DNA of 36,389 nucleotides. Origin: Chitinophagaceae bacterium (GTDB lineage Bacteria > Bacteroidota > Bacteroidia > Cytophagales > Cytophagaceae). The notes under the pieces are model-generated. The model was not told the origin of the DNA. It saw only the letters and a list, made by a program, of their open reading frames with translations, and ran no database searches. Location of the stretch: contig JAQBNU010000019.1 in assembly GCA_028288365.1 (NCBI GenBank), positions 1-36,389 of the forward strand, read 5' to 3'. This document shows, in pieces, positions 8,068 through 16,687 of the stretch. Numbering within the stretch: position 1 is the first letter of the stretch; each line of letters begins with the position of its first letter. The position numbers were made by a program, and so were the translations under genes.

Positions 8068-8683
8068 CGATGTACATGGTAACTTGCCCGCTTTTGAGTC
8101 GATCCTTAAAGAGGCTGGCAATTGCGACTTATACGTGTGTTTGGGCGATTTGGTCAATTATGGCCCATGGAGTAATGAATGTGTTGACCTGGCAATATCT
8201 CTCCCTAATAGTATCATTCTTTCCGGCAATCATGAAGAAGCTTTTATAAAAGGAAGTTACCCGGGTGACAATAAACTTGTCCAGGATTTTTTTGACATAT
8301 GTATAAAAGACTTTGATAGAAAAAAAGAGATTGAGAAATTTATAGATCAATATACGTTAGGTGATTTCGTTTGCAGGCATACCATATTGAATCAATACAT
8401 TTATCCAGATACTCATGTGAGTCTGGATGATAATTATTTAATTGGACATTCTCATCATCAATTTGAATATCACAATAAGGGCTTTACTTTATACAATTGT
8501 GGTAGTGTAGGCCAAAACAGAAAGGTCATTAATGTTGCAAATTATATTATATATGATCTTGAAAAAAATAAAATTCATCTGAAGTCTACTGTTTATCCTT
8601 TCGATAAACTGATTAAGGAAATGAGAGATAAAAAATATCCCTTAGAGTGTTTAAATTATTATTTGCAAAAAGGAAAACAATAA
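8048..8683 (+). CDS. Calcineurin-like metallophosphoesterase (YfcE/MJ0936 type)
   Basis: The 211-residue protein has the complete two-metal signature: Asp8 and His10 in SDVHGN, Asp34 in LGDLVNYG, Asn61/His62 in SGNHE, His111, and His134/His136 in GHSHH. It has no signal peptide or membrane segment, so it should be cytoplasmic. The family cleaves phosphomonoesters or phosphodiesters. Its presence inside a sugar-biosynthesis block, starting 20 bases within the previous gene, suggests it dephosphorylates a sugar intermediate or hydrolyses a nucleotide-sugar pyrophosphate. It could replace a missing pathway phosphatase. Function is inferred from context only. Confidence 0.83.
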   Translation: MRVLVYSDVHGNLPAFESILKEAGNCDLYVCLGDLVNYGPWSNECVDLAISLPNSIILSGNHEEAFIKGSYPGDNKLVQDFFDICIKDFDRKKEIEKFIDQYTLGDFVCRHTILNQYIYPDTHVSLDDNYLIGHSHHQFEYHNKGFTLYNCGSVGQNRKVINVANYIIYDLEKNKIHLKSTVYPFDKLIKEMRDKKYPLECLNYYLQKGKQ

Positions 8684-8685
8684 TT

Positions 8686-9348
8686 ATGAACAAAGGTGAA
8701 AATGTTGAAGTCATAGATTCTGCGATTGATGAAACGGCTAATTTGGGAGGATGCAGTACCATTATTCACTCCAATCTAGGAGAGATGTGTATAGTTGGTA
8801 AATTTTCTAAAGTAGCTTATTCATCTATGGGACCATTGTCCTACATATCAGATTACAGCGTAGTTATTAATTCTGTCATTGGTAAATTTTCCTCGATTTC
8901 ATGGGGTGTTACAATTGGTCCTGAAGAGCATGATTATAAACGACTAACTAATCATAGTTTTTTATATTCCTTAAAAGCCTTTACTCTCACACCTCATAAA
9001 CACTATAGCCCTTTCGAGAAAGAGTGTATTATTGGTAATGATGTTTGGATAGGATGTAACAGCACCATCTTAAGAGGAGTGACCATAGGGGATGGAGCAG
9101 TCGTTGGCGCTAATTCTTTGGTGAATAAAAATGTAGAGCCCTATACGATCGTAGTAGGTTCACCCGCAAAAGTAATTAAGCACCGATTTACAAGTGAGAT
9201 CATAACAGCCTTGCTCGAATTGAAATGGTGGGATATTCCTGTTTCGGTAATTTCCGAACATACAGAATTATTTGCTGCCGAGCCTACCATGGAAATCATA
9301 GAGACTCTTAAGAAACTGAAGTCAACTGTCATAAATAAAAATCAGTAA
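8686..9348 (+). CDS. CatB-like hexapeptide-repeat acetyltransferase (left-handed beta-helix)
   Basis: The 220-residue protein is dominated by imperfect hexapeptide repeats (for example VIGKFSSI, IIGNDVWIG, VTIGDGAVVGA) that build a left-handed beta-helix. The C-terminal VVGSPAKVIKHRF is typical of this family. A His in PEEHDY (residue 82) lies where the catalytic His of CatB/xenobiotic acetyltransferases falls. It should use acetyl-CoA to O- or N-acetylate a sugar in the cytoplasm. I chose ATG 8686, two bases after the previous stop, over an in-frame GTG at 8647 that lies 37 bases inside the previous gene. It may acetylate the amine made by the aminotransferase at 5178. Confidence 0.85.
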   Translation: MNKGENVEVIDSAIDETANLGGCSTIIHSNLGEMCIVGKFSKVAYSSMGPLSYISDYSVVINSVIGKFSSISWGVTIGPEEHDYKRLTNHSFLYSLKAFTLTPHKHYSPFEKECIIGNDVWIGCNSTILRGVTIGDGAVVGANSLVNKNVEPYTIVVGSPAKVIKHRFTSEIITALLELKWWDIPVSVISEHTELFAAEPTMEIIETLKKLKSTVINKNQ

Positions 9349-9427
9349 AACAGCAGAGACTTTTCACTTTGCAAAAGTTAGGACTACTTTGAAGGTTAAT
9401 AATACATACAAAAATTAAAAAATTAGA

Positions 9428-10507
9428 ATGCGCGTTGGTAAAAATCCATACAAAGGTATAAACGGAGAAGGGAAAGCTTATGTAGGTAAAAAGGTCACGG
9501 TAGCGATGCTGACCTTCATCCCTAATTTTTTAGGCTATTACCGTGAGCGTTTTGATTTGTTAAAGTTATCCATTGAAAGCCTGATCAAACATACTGATTC
9601 AGCCTTAGCTGATATATTGGTATTGGACAACGGGAGTTGTACAGAAGTGAGAGCGTATTTACAACATTTGCATGATCAGGGGAATATTGTTTTTTATGTT
9701 CAAAGCAAGTATAACCTGGGATATAACGGAGGTTTAAATTGGATATACTCCGCCTGTCAAAGCCCCTACCTCTCGTACTCAGACGATGATGTTTTTTTTC
9801 ATCCGGGCTGGTTGGAAAAGGCAATGGAAGTGCATGAAAACTTCCCTTCCATTGGCATGGTATCCTGTGGCCCAAGTAAACTAAAGTTGTCAGAGCATCA
9901 TGAGTACTCTAAAGCATTAGCTGAAAAATATCCTGATTTGGTCACATCGAAACGTAGTCCGGAAAGTTGGAAGGAAGAATGGGATCAACTTTTTCTAAAA
10001 AGTGTGGGTAGTGATATTTCCGAATTCCCTAAACTTAATGAGTTGGAGATCCCCGTATTAGAATCCAACCAGGTATGTTGTTTTCCGGTGTCTACACATT
10101 TTCATTACGTGTTGTCTAGAGAAGCGATAGAGCTGTTGTATCCCTTTCCTGTCGGTGATTTGATGAGTAGCAACATTAAAAATCCTGAATTTAACATGTT
10201 GTTGGTTTTTGATAAAGTGTTAGATGATGGGGGCTTGGCTAAGGTCACCACTTGCGGCATGTATACAGAACACCTTGGTAATGTATGGTCGGAAAGAGCG
10301 CAGTTGTTAAAAGAACAATACCAACTTCATTTCGAGATCAGTGCGAAAGAAATTCACGTAAAAGCCAGCAGCACGTGGATGCAAAGAATAGCTTTTAAAT
10401 TCATGAATATACCGGTGATTGGTAAAATACCTTATCGCATTTACGAAGCGATGTTTGATTTGATCAATGCAAAAAATCAGTTTGATAGAAATAAGTCAAC
10501 CAAGTAG
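9428..10507 (+). CDS. Family 2 glycosyltransferase
   Basis: In this 359-residue GT-A enzyme a beta-strand VTVAMLTF begins near residue 23, VLDNGS marks the nucleotide site, NLGYNGG follows, and the metal-binding acidic triplet Asp119-121 is in YSDDDVFF. No membrane anchor is evident, so it probably works on the cytoplasmic face with an undecaprenyl-linked acceptor. It lies 79 bases after the acetyltransferase and 21 before the MBOAT gene. The first 20 residues are polar and glycine-rich and precede the fold proper. The sugar donor cannot be read from sequence. Confidence 0.85.
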   Translation: MRVGKNPYKGINGEGKAYVGKKVTVAMLTFIPNFLGYYRERFDLLKLSIESLIKHTDSALADILVLDNGSCTEVRAYLQHLHDQGNIVFYVQSKYNLGYNGGLNWIYSACQSPYLSYSDDDVFFHPGWLEKAMEVHENFPSIGMVSCGPSKLKLSEHHEYSKALAEKYPDLVTSKRSPESWKEEWDQLFLKSVGSDISEFPKLNELEIPVLESNQVCCFPVSTHFHYVLSREAIELLYPFPVGDLMSSNIKNPEFNMLLVFDKVLDDGGLAKVTTCGMYTEHLGNVWSERAQLLKEQYQLHFEISAKEIHVKASSTWMQRIAFKFMNIPVIGKIPYRIYEAMFDLINAKNQFDRNKSTK

Positions 10508-10528
10508 CTATAGACAAGAATTGCACTT

Positions 10529-11965
10529 ATGCTTTTTAACTCCCTTCATTTTGCTGTTTTTTTACCCATAGTGTTTTTACTCTATTGGTTTGTGGTAAAC
10601 AAACAGTTGAAACAGCAAAATATATTGCTTCTTTTGGCGAGTTATTTTTTTTATGCCTGTTGGGATTATCGCTTTTTGTTTTTGCTGGTATTCTCTACGT
10701 TATTGGATTATTACACCGGACTTAAAATGTACGAAGCGACAACTGAAAAAAAGAAAAAGGTTTGGTTTTGGCTCAGTATTTCAGTCAACCTAGGTTTTTT
10801 AGGTGTCTTCAAATACTATGACTTTTTTTCTCAATCATTTGCCGAAGCTTTGTCTAGACTCGGTGTAGACGTGCATCCCTGGACGCTGAATATCATATTG
10901 CCGGTAGGTATTTCCTTCTATACTTTTCATGGGTTATCGTATGTGATAGATATTTATAAAAATAGAATAAAACCAGTGAGGGACTTCGTCGAATATTCAG
11001 TCTTTGTGAGTTTTTTTCCTTTGCTTGTTGCCGGTCCGATCGAACGCGCGACACATTTGTTACCCCAAATACAAAGTAAAAGAACGTTCGACTATGTCAA
11101 AGCGGTAGATGGATTGAGACAGATTGTATGGGGACTTTTCAAGAAAGTAGTCATCGCGGATAATTGTGCAGAATATGCCAATAAGATTTTCAATGATTCC
11201 TCTGCGTATTCAGGTAGCACACATGTGTTGGGCGCCTTGTTTTTTGCCTTTCAGATTTATTGTGATTTCTCAGGGTATTCTGATATTGCTTTAGGGACAG
11301 CTAGATTGTTTGGGATAGAATTGTTGAGAAATTTTGCTTTCCCTTATTTCTCCAGAGACATAGCAGAGTTCTGGAGACGTTGGCACATCTCTTTATCAAG
11401 CTGGTTTAAAGATTACGTATACATACCGCTCGGAGGGAGCAACGGTGGGACAGCATTGAAAATCAGAAATACGTTTGTTATATTTTTGGTCAGTGGCTTT
11501 TGGCATGGTGCTAACTGGACCTTTATTGTGTGGGGAGCATTGAACGCTATTTATTTTTTACCTTTGTTGTTGTTGAATAAAAATCGTAAAAATATAGAAA
11601 CGGTTGCACAAGGGAAATACTTACCGACCTTTCATGAGTTCATCAGCATGACATTGACTTTTGGTTTGGTTACCTTTGCCTGGATTTTTTTCCGTGCAGA
11701 GAATTTATCACATGCGTTAGCTTATATTTCAGAAATGGTTTCGCCTTCTTTGTTTACTATTCCTCAAGTACACCCAATGGCTTTTATCTTTTTTGTAGTC
11801 GTGTTTGTATTGATCGAGTGGATGGGCAGAGAACAACAATATGCAATCGCCAACATAGACGCCAAATGTCCTAAAGCGTTGAGGTGGGCATTCTATTACA
11901 GTATGGTCTTCGCTATTTTTTATTTTGCAGGCTCAGAACAACAGTTTATCTATTTTCAGTTTTAA
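10529..11965 (+). CDS. MBOAT-family membrane O-acyltransferase (AlgI-like)
   Basis: This is a 478-residue multi-spanning membrane protein. The family signature runs WRRWHISLSSWFKDYVYIP (His286), then SGFWHGANWTF with the conserved catalytic His326. AlgI/PatA/DltB-type MBOATs move an acyl group across the membrane and pass it to an extracytoplasmic partner that acylates a polysaccharide. The next gene, 2 bases downstream, encodes just such an SGNH-like partner. Length matches AlgI (about 520) and DltB (about 400-490). The pair probably acetylates the finished or flipped glycan in the periplasm. Confidence 0.9.
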   Translation: MLFNSLHFAVFLPIVFLLYWFVVNKQLKQQNILLLLASYFFYACWDYRFLFLLVFSTLLDYYTGLKMYEATTEKKKKVWFWLSISVNLGFLGVFKYYDFFSQSFAEALSRLGVDVHPWTLNIILPVGISFYTFHGLSYVIDIYKNRIKPVRDFVEYSVFVSFFPLLVAGPIERATHLLPQIQSKRTFDYVKAVDGLRQIVWGLFKKVVIADNCAEYANKIFNDSSAYSGSTHVLGALFFAFQIYCDFSGYSDIALGTARLFGIELLRNFAFPYFSRDIAEFWRRWHISLSSWFKDYVYIPLGGSNGGTALKIRNTFVIFLVSGFWHGANWTFIVWGALNAIYFLPLLLLNKNRKNIETVAQGKYLPTFHEFISMTLTFGLVTFAWIFFRAENLSHALAYISEMVSPSLFTIPQVHPMAFIFFVVVFVLIEWMGREQQYAIANIDAKCPKALRWAFYYSMVFAIFYFAGSEQQFIYFQF

Positions 11966-11967
11966 GG

Positions 11968-12879
11968 ATGAAGAAGTTTTTAGTATACCTTGGCTTCTTT
12001 GTTTTACCTATCATTGTATTGGGTGTGGTACTGGAAGTCTTGCTGAGAAATATCCCTAACGATTATACCTATAAGGATCATTACTTAACTCGTCAAGCGG
12101 TAGGTGTAGAAGTATTGTTCTTAGGGAGCTCACATGCCTATTACGGTATAAATCCTGTGTACATTCAGCGGCCAGCTTTCAATGCCAGTTATATTTCTCA
12201 ATCCTTAAATTATGATGAGGCCATTTTAAAAAAATATGGATCTCAACTTCCTTCATTAAAGTATATAGTCGTTCCTATTTCTTATTTCACATTATTTACT
12301 ACCATAGAAAACAACAGCGAATCCTGGAGAGTTAAAAATTACGTGATGTATTGTGGTATGAAGACTTCCAGGAGTTGGATGGATCATTCCGAACTATTCA
12401 GTAATACATTAAAAGTGAATATCCAACGCATACAATCTTATTATATTCAGCACAAAGAAAATAGATCTTGTTCCGATTTAGGATGGGGGATGGATTACAA
12501 CTCCAGCATCAAAAATAATTTGGAAGAAAGTGGAACATTTGCAGCGGAAAGGCATACTGTGATGGATACAGCTTGCTATAGGCAAAATAGAAACAGCTTA
12601 CATTCCATTCTGACGTATGCCGAACAGCGAAATATCAAAGTGATACTTTATACTTTACCGGCTTACCGATCTTATGTCGAAAAGCTAAATAAAGAACAGC
12701 TGGCGACAACGATTGAAACAGCGAAACAATTTGCTCATGACTATAAAAATGTGGAGTATGTCAATTTCATGAATAACCCTTCATTTCAGCAAAGAGACTT
12801 TTTTGATGCCGATCATCTGAATGAAATCGGTGCAGAAAAACTGACGAGAAAGATTGATAGCTTAATTAATAAAATGTAG
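11968..12879 (+). CDS. Membrane-anchored SGNH-like protein, partner of the MBOAT acyltransferase
   Basis: With the start at ATG 11968, two bases after the MBOAT stop, the protein has 303 residues. It begins MKKF with one N-terminal hydrophobic segment (residues about 4-26), leaving the rest in the periplasm. The nucleophile region is FLGSSHAYYG (Ser54/Ser55). The C-terminal DADH (Asp280, Asp282, His283) supplies the SGNH-type DxxH dyad. This matches AlgX/AlgJ- or DltD-like transferases paired with MBOATs. An upstream in-frame start at 11884 lies inside the MBOAT gene and would bury the signal anchor, so I rejected it. It probably transfers acetyl to the glycan. Confidence 0.8.
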   Translation: MKKFLVYLGFFVLPIIVLGVVLEVLLRNIPNDYTYKDHYLTRQAVGVEVLFLGSSHAYYGINPVYIQRPAFNASYISQSLNYDEAILKKYGSQLPSLKYIVVPISYFTLFTTIENNSESWRVKNYVMYCGMKTSRSWMDHSELFSNTLKVNIQRIQSYYIQHKENRSCSDLGWGMDYNSSIKNNLEESGTFAAERHTVMDTACYRQNRNSLHSILTYAEQRNIKVILYTLPAYRSYVEKLNKEQLATTIETAKQFAHDYKNVEYVNFMNNPSFQQRDFFDADHLNEIGAEKLTRKIDSLINKM

Positions 12880-12973
12880 CTAAATTCAAGCTGTATTAGC
12901 TATTTTAGTGCAAATCAAGGTGTTCCTTAATTCATGAATAGCATTCACGAGAGTCCAAAAGGAATTGTTTATC

Positions 12974-14245
12974 ATGCGAAAAAAAATAGGGGTATTGGCG
13001 CAATACCTTAATACGAGACACGACATCAGAGAATTTATCGAACATCTTGGACAGAAGCATGAGGTAGTGATTTATGTTCGTAAAAACGATGTTTCTTTTA
13101 CCACTGGTTTAGCATCTCATGTGGAAGTACGTATGATCGAAGCTCAGGTCTATAAAAACGTATGGAACAATATCTTGCTTCTTTTGTATAGAGTTTTTGG
13201 TGTGCTGCCTAAAAGCAAGCATAACTATTTCATCACGGAGTATTTTAAGTTGAACAATGCGAAGTTAAGCCGTTTTGTAAGGATTAAAGAATCATTGTTA
13301 TTGAACCTGAGCATGTGGGTTCCGAGATGGATCAGCTACGACTCTTTCCTTAAGAAATTAAATTACAGATCCGATACACACATTTCAGACATTGATGAGT
13401 TTTTGTGTTTCACACAAATTTATGACGATTTGTTTTTTGCTCATTTATTGGACAGCGGTAAAAAAGTGACCGTGTACGTTTACAGTTGGGATCATCCCTG
13501 TAAGATGAAAACATTTTCCAAAAGAGTAAACGAATACTTGGTTTGGAACGCGGGATTAAAAGAAGATCTAATCTCCTTGCAGAGTATAGATGCTCGACAG
13601 ATCAGTATATTGGGATCTACGCAGTTGACTTATATTTATGATTTCCTGAAAGGCCAAGAACGACCATCGTATTATGCGTTTGACTATTTGTATTTTGCCT
13701 GTGCCACAGGTTATCCCAAACTAGTCAGACAAGAAGTTTCAATCATTGTACAAACTGCACAGTACTTAGCAAAGAATTATCCTGACCTCAAACTGGTGGT
13801 CAGAACGTATCCTTTTTTTGGTGCAGAAGATTCATATGCACCATTGATGACGCTCGCCAATGTCATCATTGACGATTACAAGTCAAGATTTAAAAGTCCT
13901 CAAGATGCCTTACTGATCATTCAGGATAAATTAGTCAAGATGAGTCATGCGAAAGGAGTAATTCATTTTGGAACAACCTTTGGTTTGGAGGCCTCTTATT
14001 TTAATGCCCCGGTGATTCTGGCCGATGTAGTGAATCAATATAAAGAACTGCATCAGTTTGTGCATCAATATCAAAACGATAAATACTTAAATTTAAAGTA
14101 TAAAAATATACCCAAAGATTGGACATCATATGAACAGTCCATCGCTGGTGTAATTGCCAATCATGCTGACATGAAATTATATAACGAAACGGTAGCTTCT
14201 ACTACTGTATTGTATTCCTTAAACGACTTGGTTGAAAGAGTGTAA
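12974..14245 (+). CDS. Putative GT-B-like glycosyltransferase
   Basis: The 423-residue protein opens with a short strand KIGVLAQYL and HDIREFIEHL. The C-terminal half contains HFGTTFGLEASYF (His331 onward) followed by an APVILAD strand. This is like the donor-binding part of GT-B enzymes, where a glycine-rich turn and a Glu meet the nucleotide. No DxD motif is obvious. I do not recognise a specific family. ATG 12974 is preferred over TTG 12965. Codons 2-5 contain an A8 run. It sits 2 bases before a GT-A gene, with the MBOAT/SGNH pair upstream, so a role in repeat-unit assembly is the best inference. Confidence 0.6.
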   Translation: MRKKIGVLAQYLNTRHDIREFIEHLGQKHEVVIYVRKNDVSFTTGLASHVEVRMIEAQVYKNVWNNILLLLYRVFGVLPKSKHNYFITEYFKLNNAKLSRFVRIKESLLLNLSMWVPRWISYDSFLKKLNYRSDTHISDIDEFLCFTQIYDDLFFAHLLDSGKKVTVYVYSWDHPCKMKTFSKRVNEYLVWNAGLKEDLISLQSIDARQISILGSTQLTYIYDFLKGQERPSYYAFDYLYFACATGYPKLVRQEVSIIVQTAQYLAKNYPDLKLVVRTYPFFGAEDSYAPLMTLANVIIDDYKSRFKSPQDALLIIQDKLVKMSHAKGVIHFGTTFGLEASYFNAPVILADVVNQYKELHQFVHQYQNDKYLNLKYKNIPKDWTSYEQSIAGVIANHADMKLYNETVASTTVLYSLNDLVERV

Positions 14246-14247
14246 TT

Positions 14248-15204
14248 ATGACCTTGGTACTAGACGTAACCCCTACAAATATCATTGAAAGAATATCAAG
14301 CAAGGTTCGGAGAACTTGGCGTGATGTTCAAAGAAATAATTTGCGAAAAAAAATAGTAAGTTTACCTCCTTCGCCTGTACCGAAGGATTCTCAAGCCTTT
14401 AGCTTACACATGTTGTTGTGCAGAAGAGACCTGGAGATGGGCATTTGTGCAGCGAAATCATTTATTCTGGCTTCAGGTCAACCCTATGTCTTTACTTTTC
14501 ACGACGATGGAAGTTTAATACCTTCTGATAAAGCGTTATTGTTTTTTCATTTTCCCCAATGCATCGTCATTGACTACGATGATAGCTTAAAGAAAGCCAA
14601 GGATTATTTTGGAGAGCAATCTGAGATTTATAAAATGAGACTCAAAGGAGTCATGATGTTGAAATTGATAGACATCAAATTGTTTTCGGATAAAAAGAAA
14701 GCCATTCTGATCGATTCTGACATTTTGTTTTTCGACTATCCTAAAGAAATTTTCACAGCGGTAAATGATCCTTCTTCCCCAAATTGTTTCAATAGAGATA
14801 TAGAGACCGCTTACATGACTGATCAAGTGATACTGGAGCGTATCTGTGGCCAATCTTTACCCGAAAGAATCAACGCGGGTTTGTCGGTGTTGAATACTGA
14901 TTCTATCAATTTTGAATTGCTGGAAAAATGGCTTTGTGACATCAGAGATCAGCAAATACCCATTATTATACACCGGATTGAACAGAGTTTAATCGCTATG
15001 TTGAGTGTATGCTCCGTTTACAAAACGGTTTGTTTACCTGTTGCCTATGACGTGTCCTTCTTCAAAGATGTACATGCATCTATTTGTAAACATTACGTTG
15101 GCCGCATTCGGCATGGTTTTGAAATGGAAGGATTGAAATATGTGTTGACGGAAAGAAATTTTGTACAGAACTGGGTGACATTTATACAAGACCAAGGAAA
15201 GTAA
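14248..15204 (+). CDS. Putative GT-A-type glycosyltransferase (nucleotide-diphospho-sugar transferase)
   Basis: The 318-residue protein has a DxD motif, Asp156-Ser-Asp158, in LIDSDILFF, followed by YPKEIF. Downstream, NAGLSVLNTD is the usual second loop of GT8/GT-A-like transferases. The N-terminal 45 residues are basic and may bind membrane or partner proteins. It starts 2 bases after the previous gene and ends 1 base before the flippase gene, so it is certainly in the same operon. The donor sugar and CAZy family are not clear to me; GT8-like is the nearest pattern. Confidence 0.65.
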   Translation: MTLVLDVTPTNIIERISSKVRRTWRDVQRNNLRKKIVSLPPSPVPKDSQAFSLHMLLCRRDLEMGICAAKSFILASGQPYVFTFHDDGSLIPSDKALLFFHFPQCIVIDYDDSLKKAKDYFGEQSEIYKMRLKGVMMLKLIDIKLFSDKKKAILIDSDILFFDYPKEIFTAVNDPSSPNCFNRDIETAYMTDQVILERICGQSLPERINAGLSVLNTDSINFELLEKWLCDIRDQQIPIIIHRIEQSLIAMLSVCSVYKTVCLPVAYDVSFFKDVHASICKHYVGRIRHGFEMEGLKYVLTERNFVQNWVTFIQDQGK

Positions 15205-15205
15205 A

Positions 15206-16663
15206 ATGGCAGGAACATTTCATGCAGTAAAATGGCTTTTCTTCCGAAATGCTTCAAGACAGGTAACCGCATTTGTGTTTACGTTGTTCATGTCCAGAAT
15301 ACTCAGCGTAGATGATTTTGGTATGGTGGGCATTATTTATGTGTTCATTGAGTTGTCGAATTTATTCATGGATATGGGGCTTGGTGGGGCACTCATCCAA
15401 AAGAGAGAGATACAGGAGGAAGATTACTCCACCGTATTTTACATGAATGTGGTATTTGGTGCATTGCTCACATTGATTTTTTATATGAGTGCCGGTTTCT
15501 TTGCCCACTTTTTTAAAATACCCATGCTGGAAGACATCACCAAAGTGCTTTCCGTTATTTTCATTATTAATTCATTGACTATTGTTCAAAGTACACGGCA
15601 AACCAAAGAGATCAACTTTTCTTTTAAGACAAAGGTCTCGTTCATCAGTGATCTTATAGGCAGTGCTGTAGCATTGTCCATGGCGCTATACGGATTTGGA
15701 GTATGGAGTTTGGTGTTTAAAGGAATCGTTGCTTCAGTTGTCATGGCAGCGTCTTACTGGGTATTGATCCGCTGGCGACCGCTGTGGTATTTTAATATAA
15801 AGCGACTGAAGTCACTTTGGGGATTCGGTTTTAAGATGTTTATATCCAACGTTATTGAAATTATCTATGCCCGCATGGATATCGTATTGCTTGGAAAGCT
15901 TTCAACACCTGCACAACTAGGTTTATATTTCAGAGCAAAATCTTTAAATGAATTGGCGACACGGTACACGGTAGGTTCTGTTTCCGGTGCTTTCTATCCT
16001 TTGTTGTGCAAAGTAAATCATGACCTTGCGCTATTCAGAAATACCGTGTTGAAATATTACCGCATCGTATCGTTCGGAATATTTCCAATGATTGGTATAC
16101 TTTATTTTGTTGCAGATGAATTGCTCGTGTTTTTGTACTCCGATAAGTGGATAGGAGCCTCTCATTATTTTCAAATATTAGCCATCGTTGGACCTGTTTA
16201 TCCTTTGAGTCTTATCGTTGTCAATGCCATCAGTGCAAGAGGTAATGCCTCTTTGTTTTTAAGATTAGAAATCATTAAAAAAATCATTCTTACCATCGCT
16301 ATTCCTATAGGGATCATTTATGGCTTTTACTTCTATTTATACACGTACGTATTGCTTTGTTATATCTGTTTGGGATTGAATATACTTTATCTTCACAAAG
16401 ATTGTCCTCCTATCACCATTCCTGATCAATTGAAAAATACCATTCCTTATTTGATGTATATGTTGATGGCGTTGCTTCCTGTTATGCTGATGGCTTATTT
16501 GTTTCATATTCCAGGTTATGTGAAGTTATTTGTTTTGCCAGGTGTGGTATTGGTTCTCTATTGGTATTTGAATAAATTAGTCAAATCGCCTGCACATGCA
16601 GACATTAAAATATTTTTAGCAGAAAAGAAATGGTTGCCTTTGAGATGGCAGGCCATTGTCTGA
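15206..16663 (+). CDS. wzx: Wzx-type polysaccharide flippase (MOP superfamily)
   Basis: This 485-residue very hydrophobic protein has roughly 12-14 membrane segments. It opens with KWLFFRNASRQ and SRILSVDDFG, the pattern seen at the first helix of PST/Wzx exporters, then LFMDMGLGGALIQ, which is also conserved. It flips undecaprenyl-diphosphate-linked repeat units across the inner membrane in the Wzx/Wzy pathway. It lies 1 base after the GT at 14248. Its presence, with the Wzy-like protein at 25992, implies polymerisation in the periplasm rather than ABC-transporter export. Confidence 0.88.
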   Translation: MAGTFHAVKWLFFRNASRQVTAFVFTLFMSRILSVDDFGMVGIIYVFIELSNLFMDMGLGGALIQKREIQEEDYSTVFYMNVVFGALLTLIFYMSAGFFAHFFKIPMLEDITKVLSVIFIINSLTIVQSTRQTKEINFSFKTKVSFISDLIGSAVALSMALYGFGVWSLVFKGIVASVVMAASYWVLIRWRPLWYFNIKRLKSLWGFGFKMFISNVIEIIYARMDIVLLGKLSTPAQLGLYFRAKSLNELATRYTVGSVSGAFYPLLCKVNHDLALFRNTVLKYYRIVSFGIFPMIGILYFVADELLVFLYSDKWIGASHYFQILAIVGPVYPLSLIVVNAISARGNASLFLRLEIIKKIILTIAIPIGIIYGFYFYLYTYVLLCYICLGLNILYLHKDCPPITIPDQLKNTIPYLMYMLMALLPVMLMAYLFHIPGYVKLFVLPGVVLVLYWYLNKLVKSPAHADIKIFLAEKKWLPLRWQAIV

Positions 16664-16687
16664 CTATAAAATGAAAAAGCATAGAAC

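Noticed and set aside
8647..8685. Upstream GTG start for the hexapeptide acetyltransferase
   Set aside because: It would overlap the metallophosphoesterase by 37 bases and add a residue string unlike the family; ATG 8686 follows the previous stop by 2 bases.
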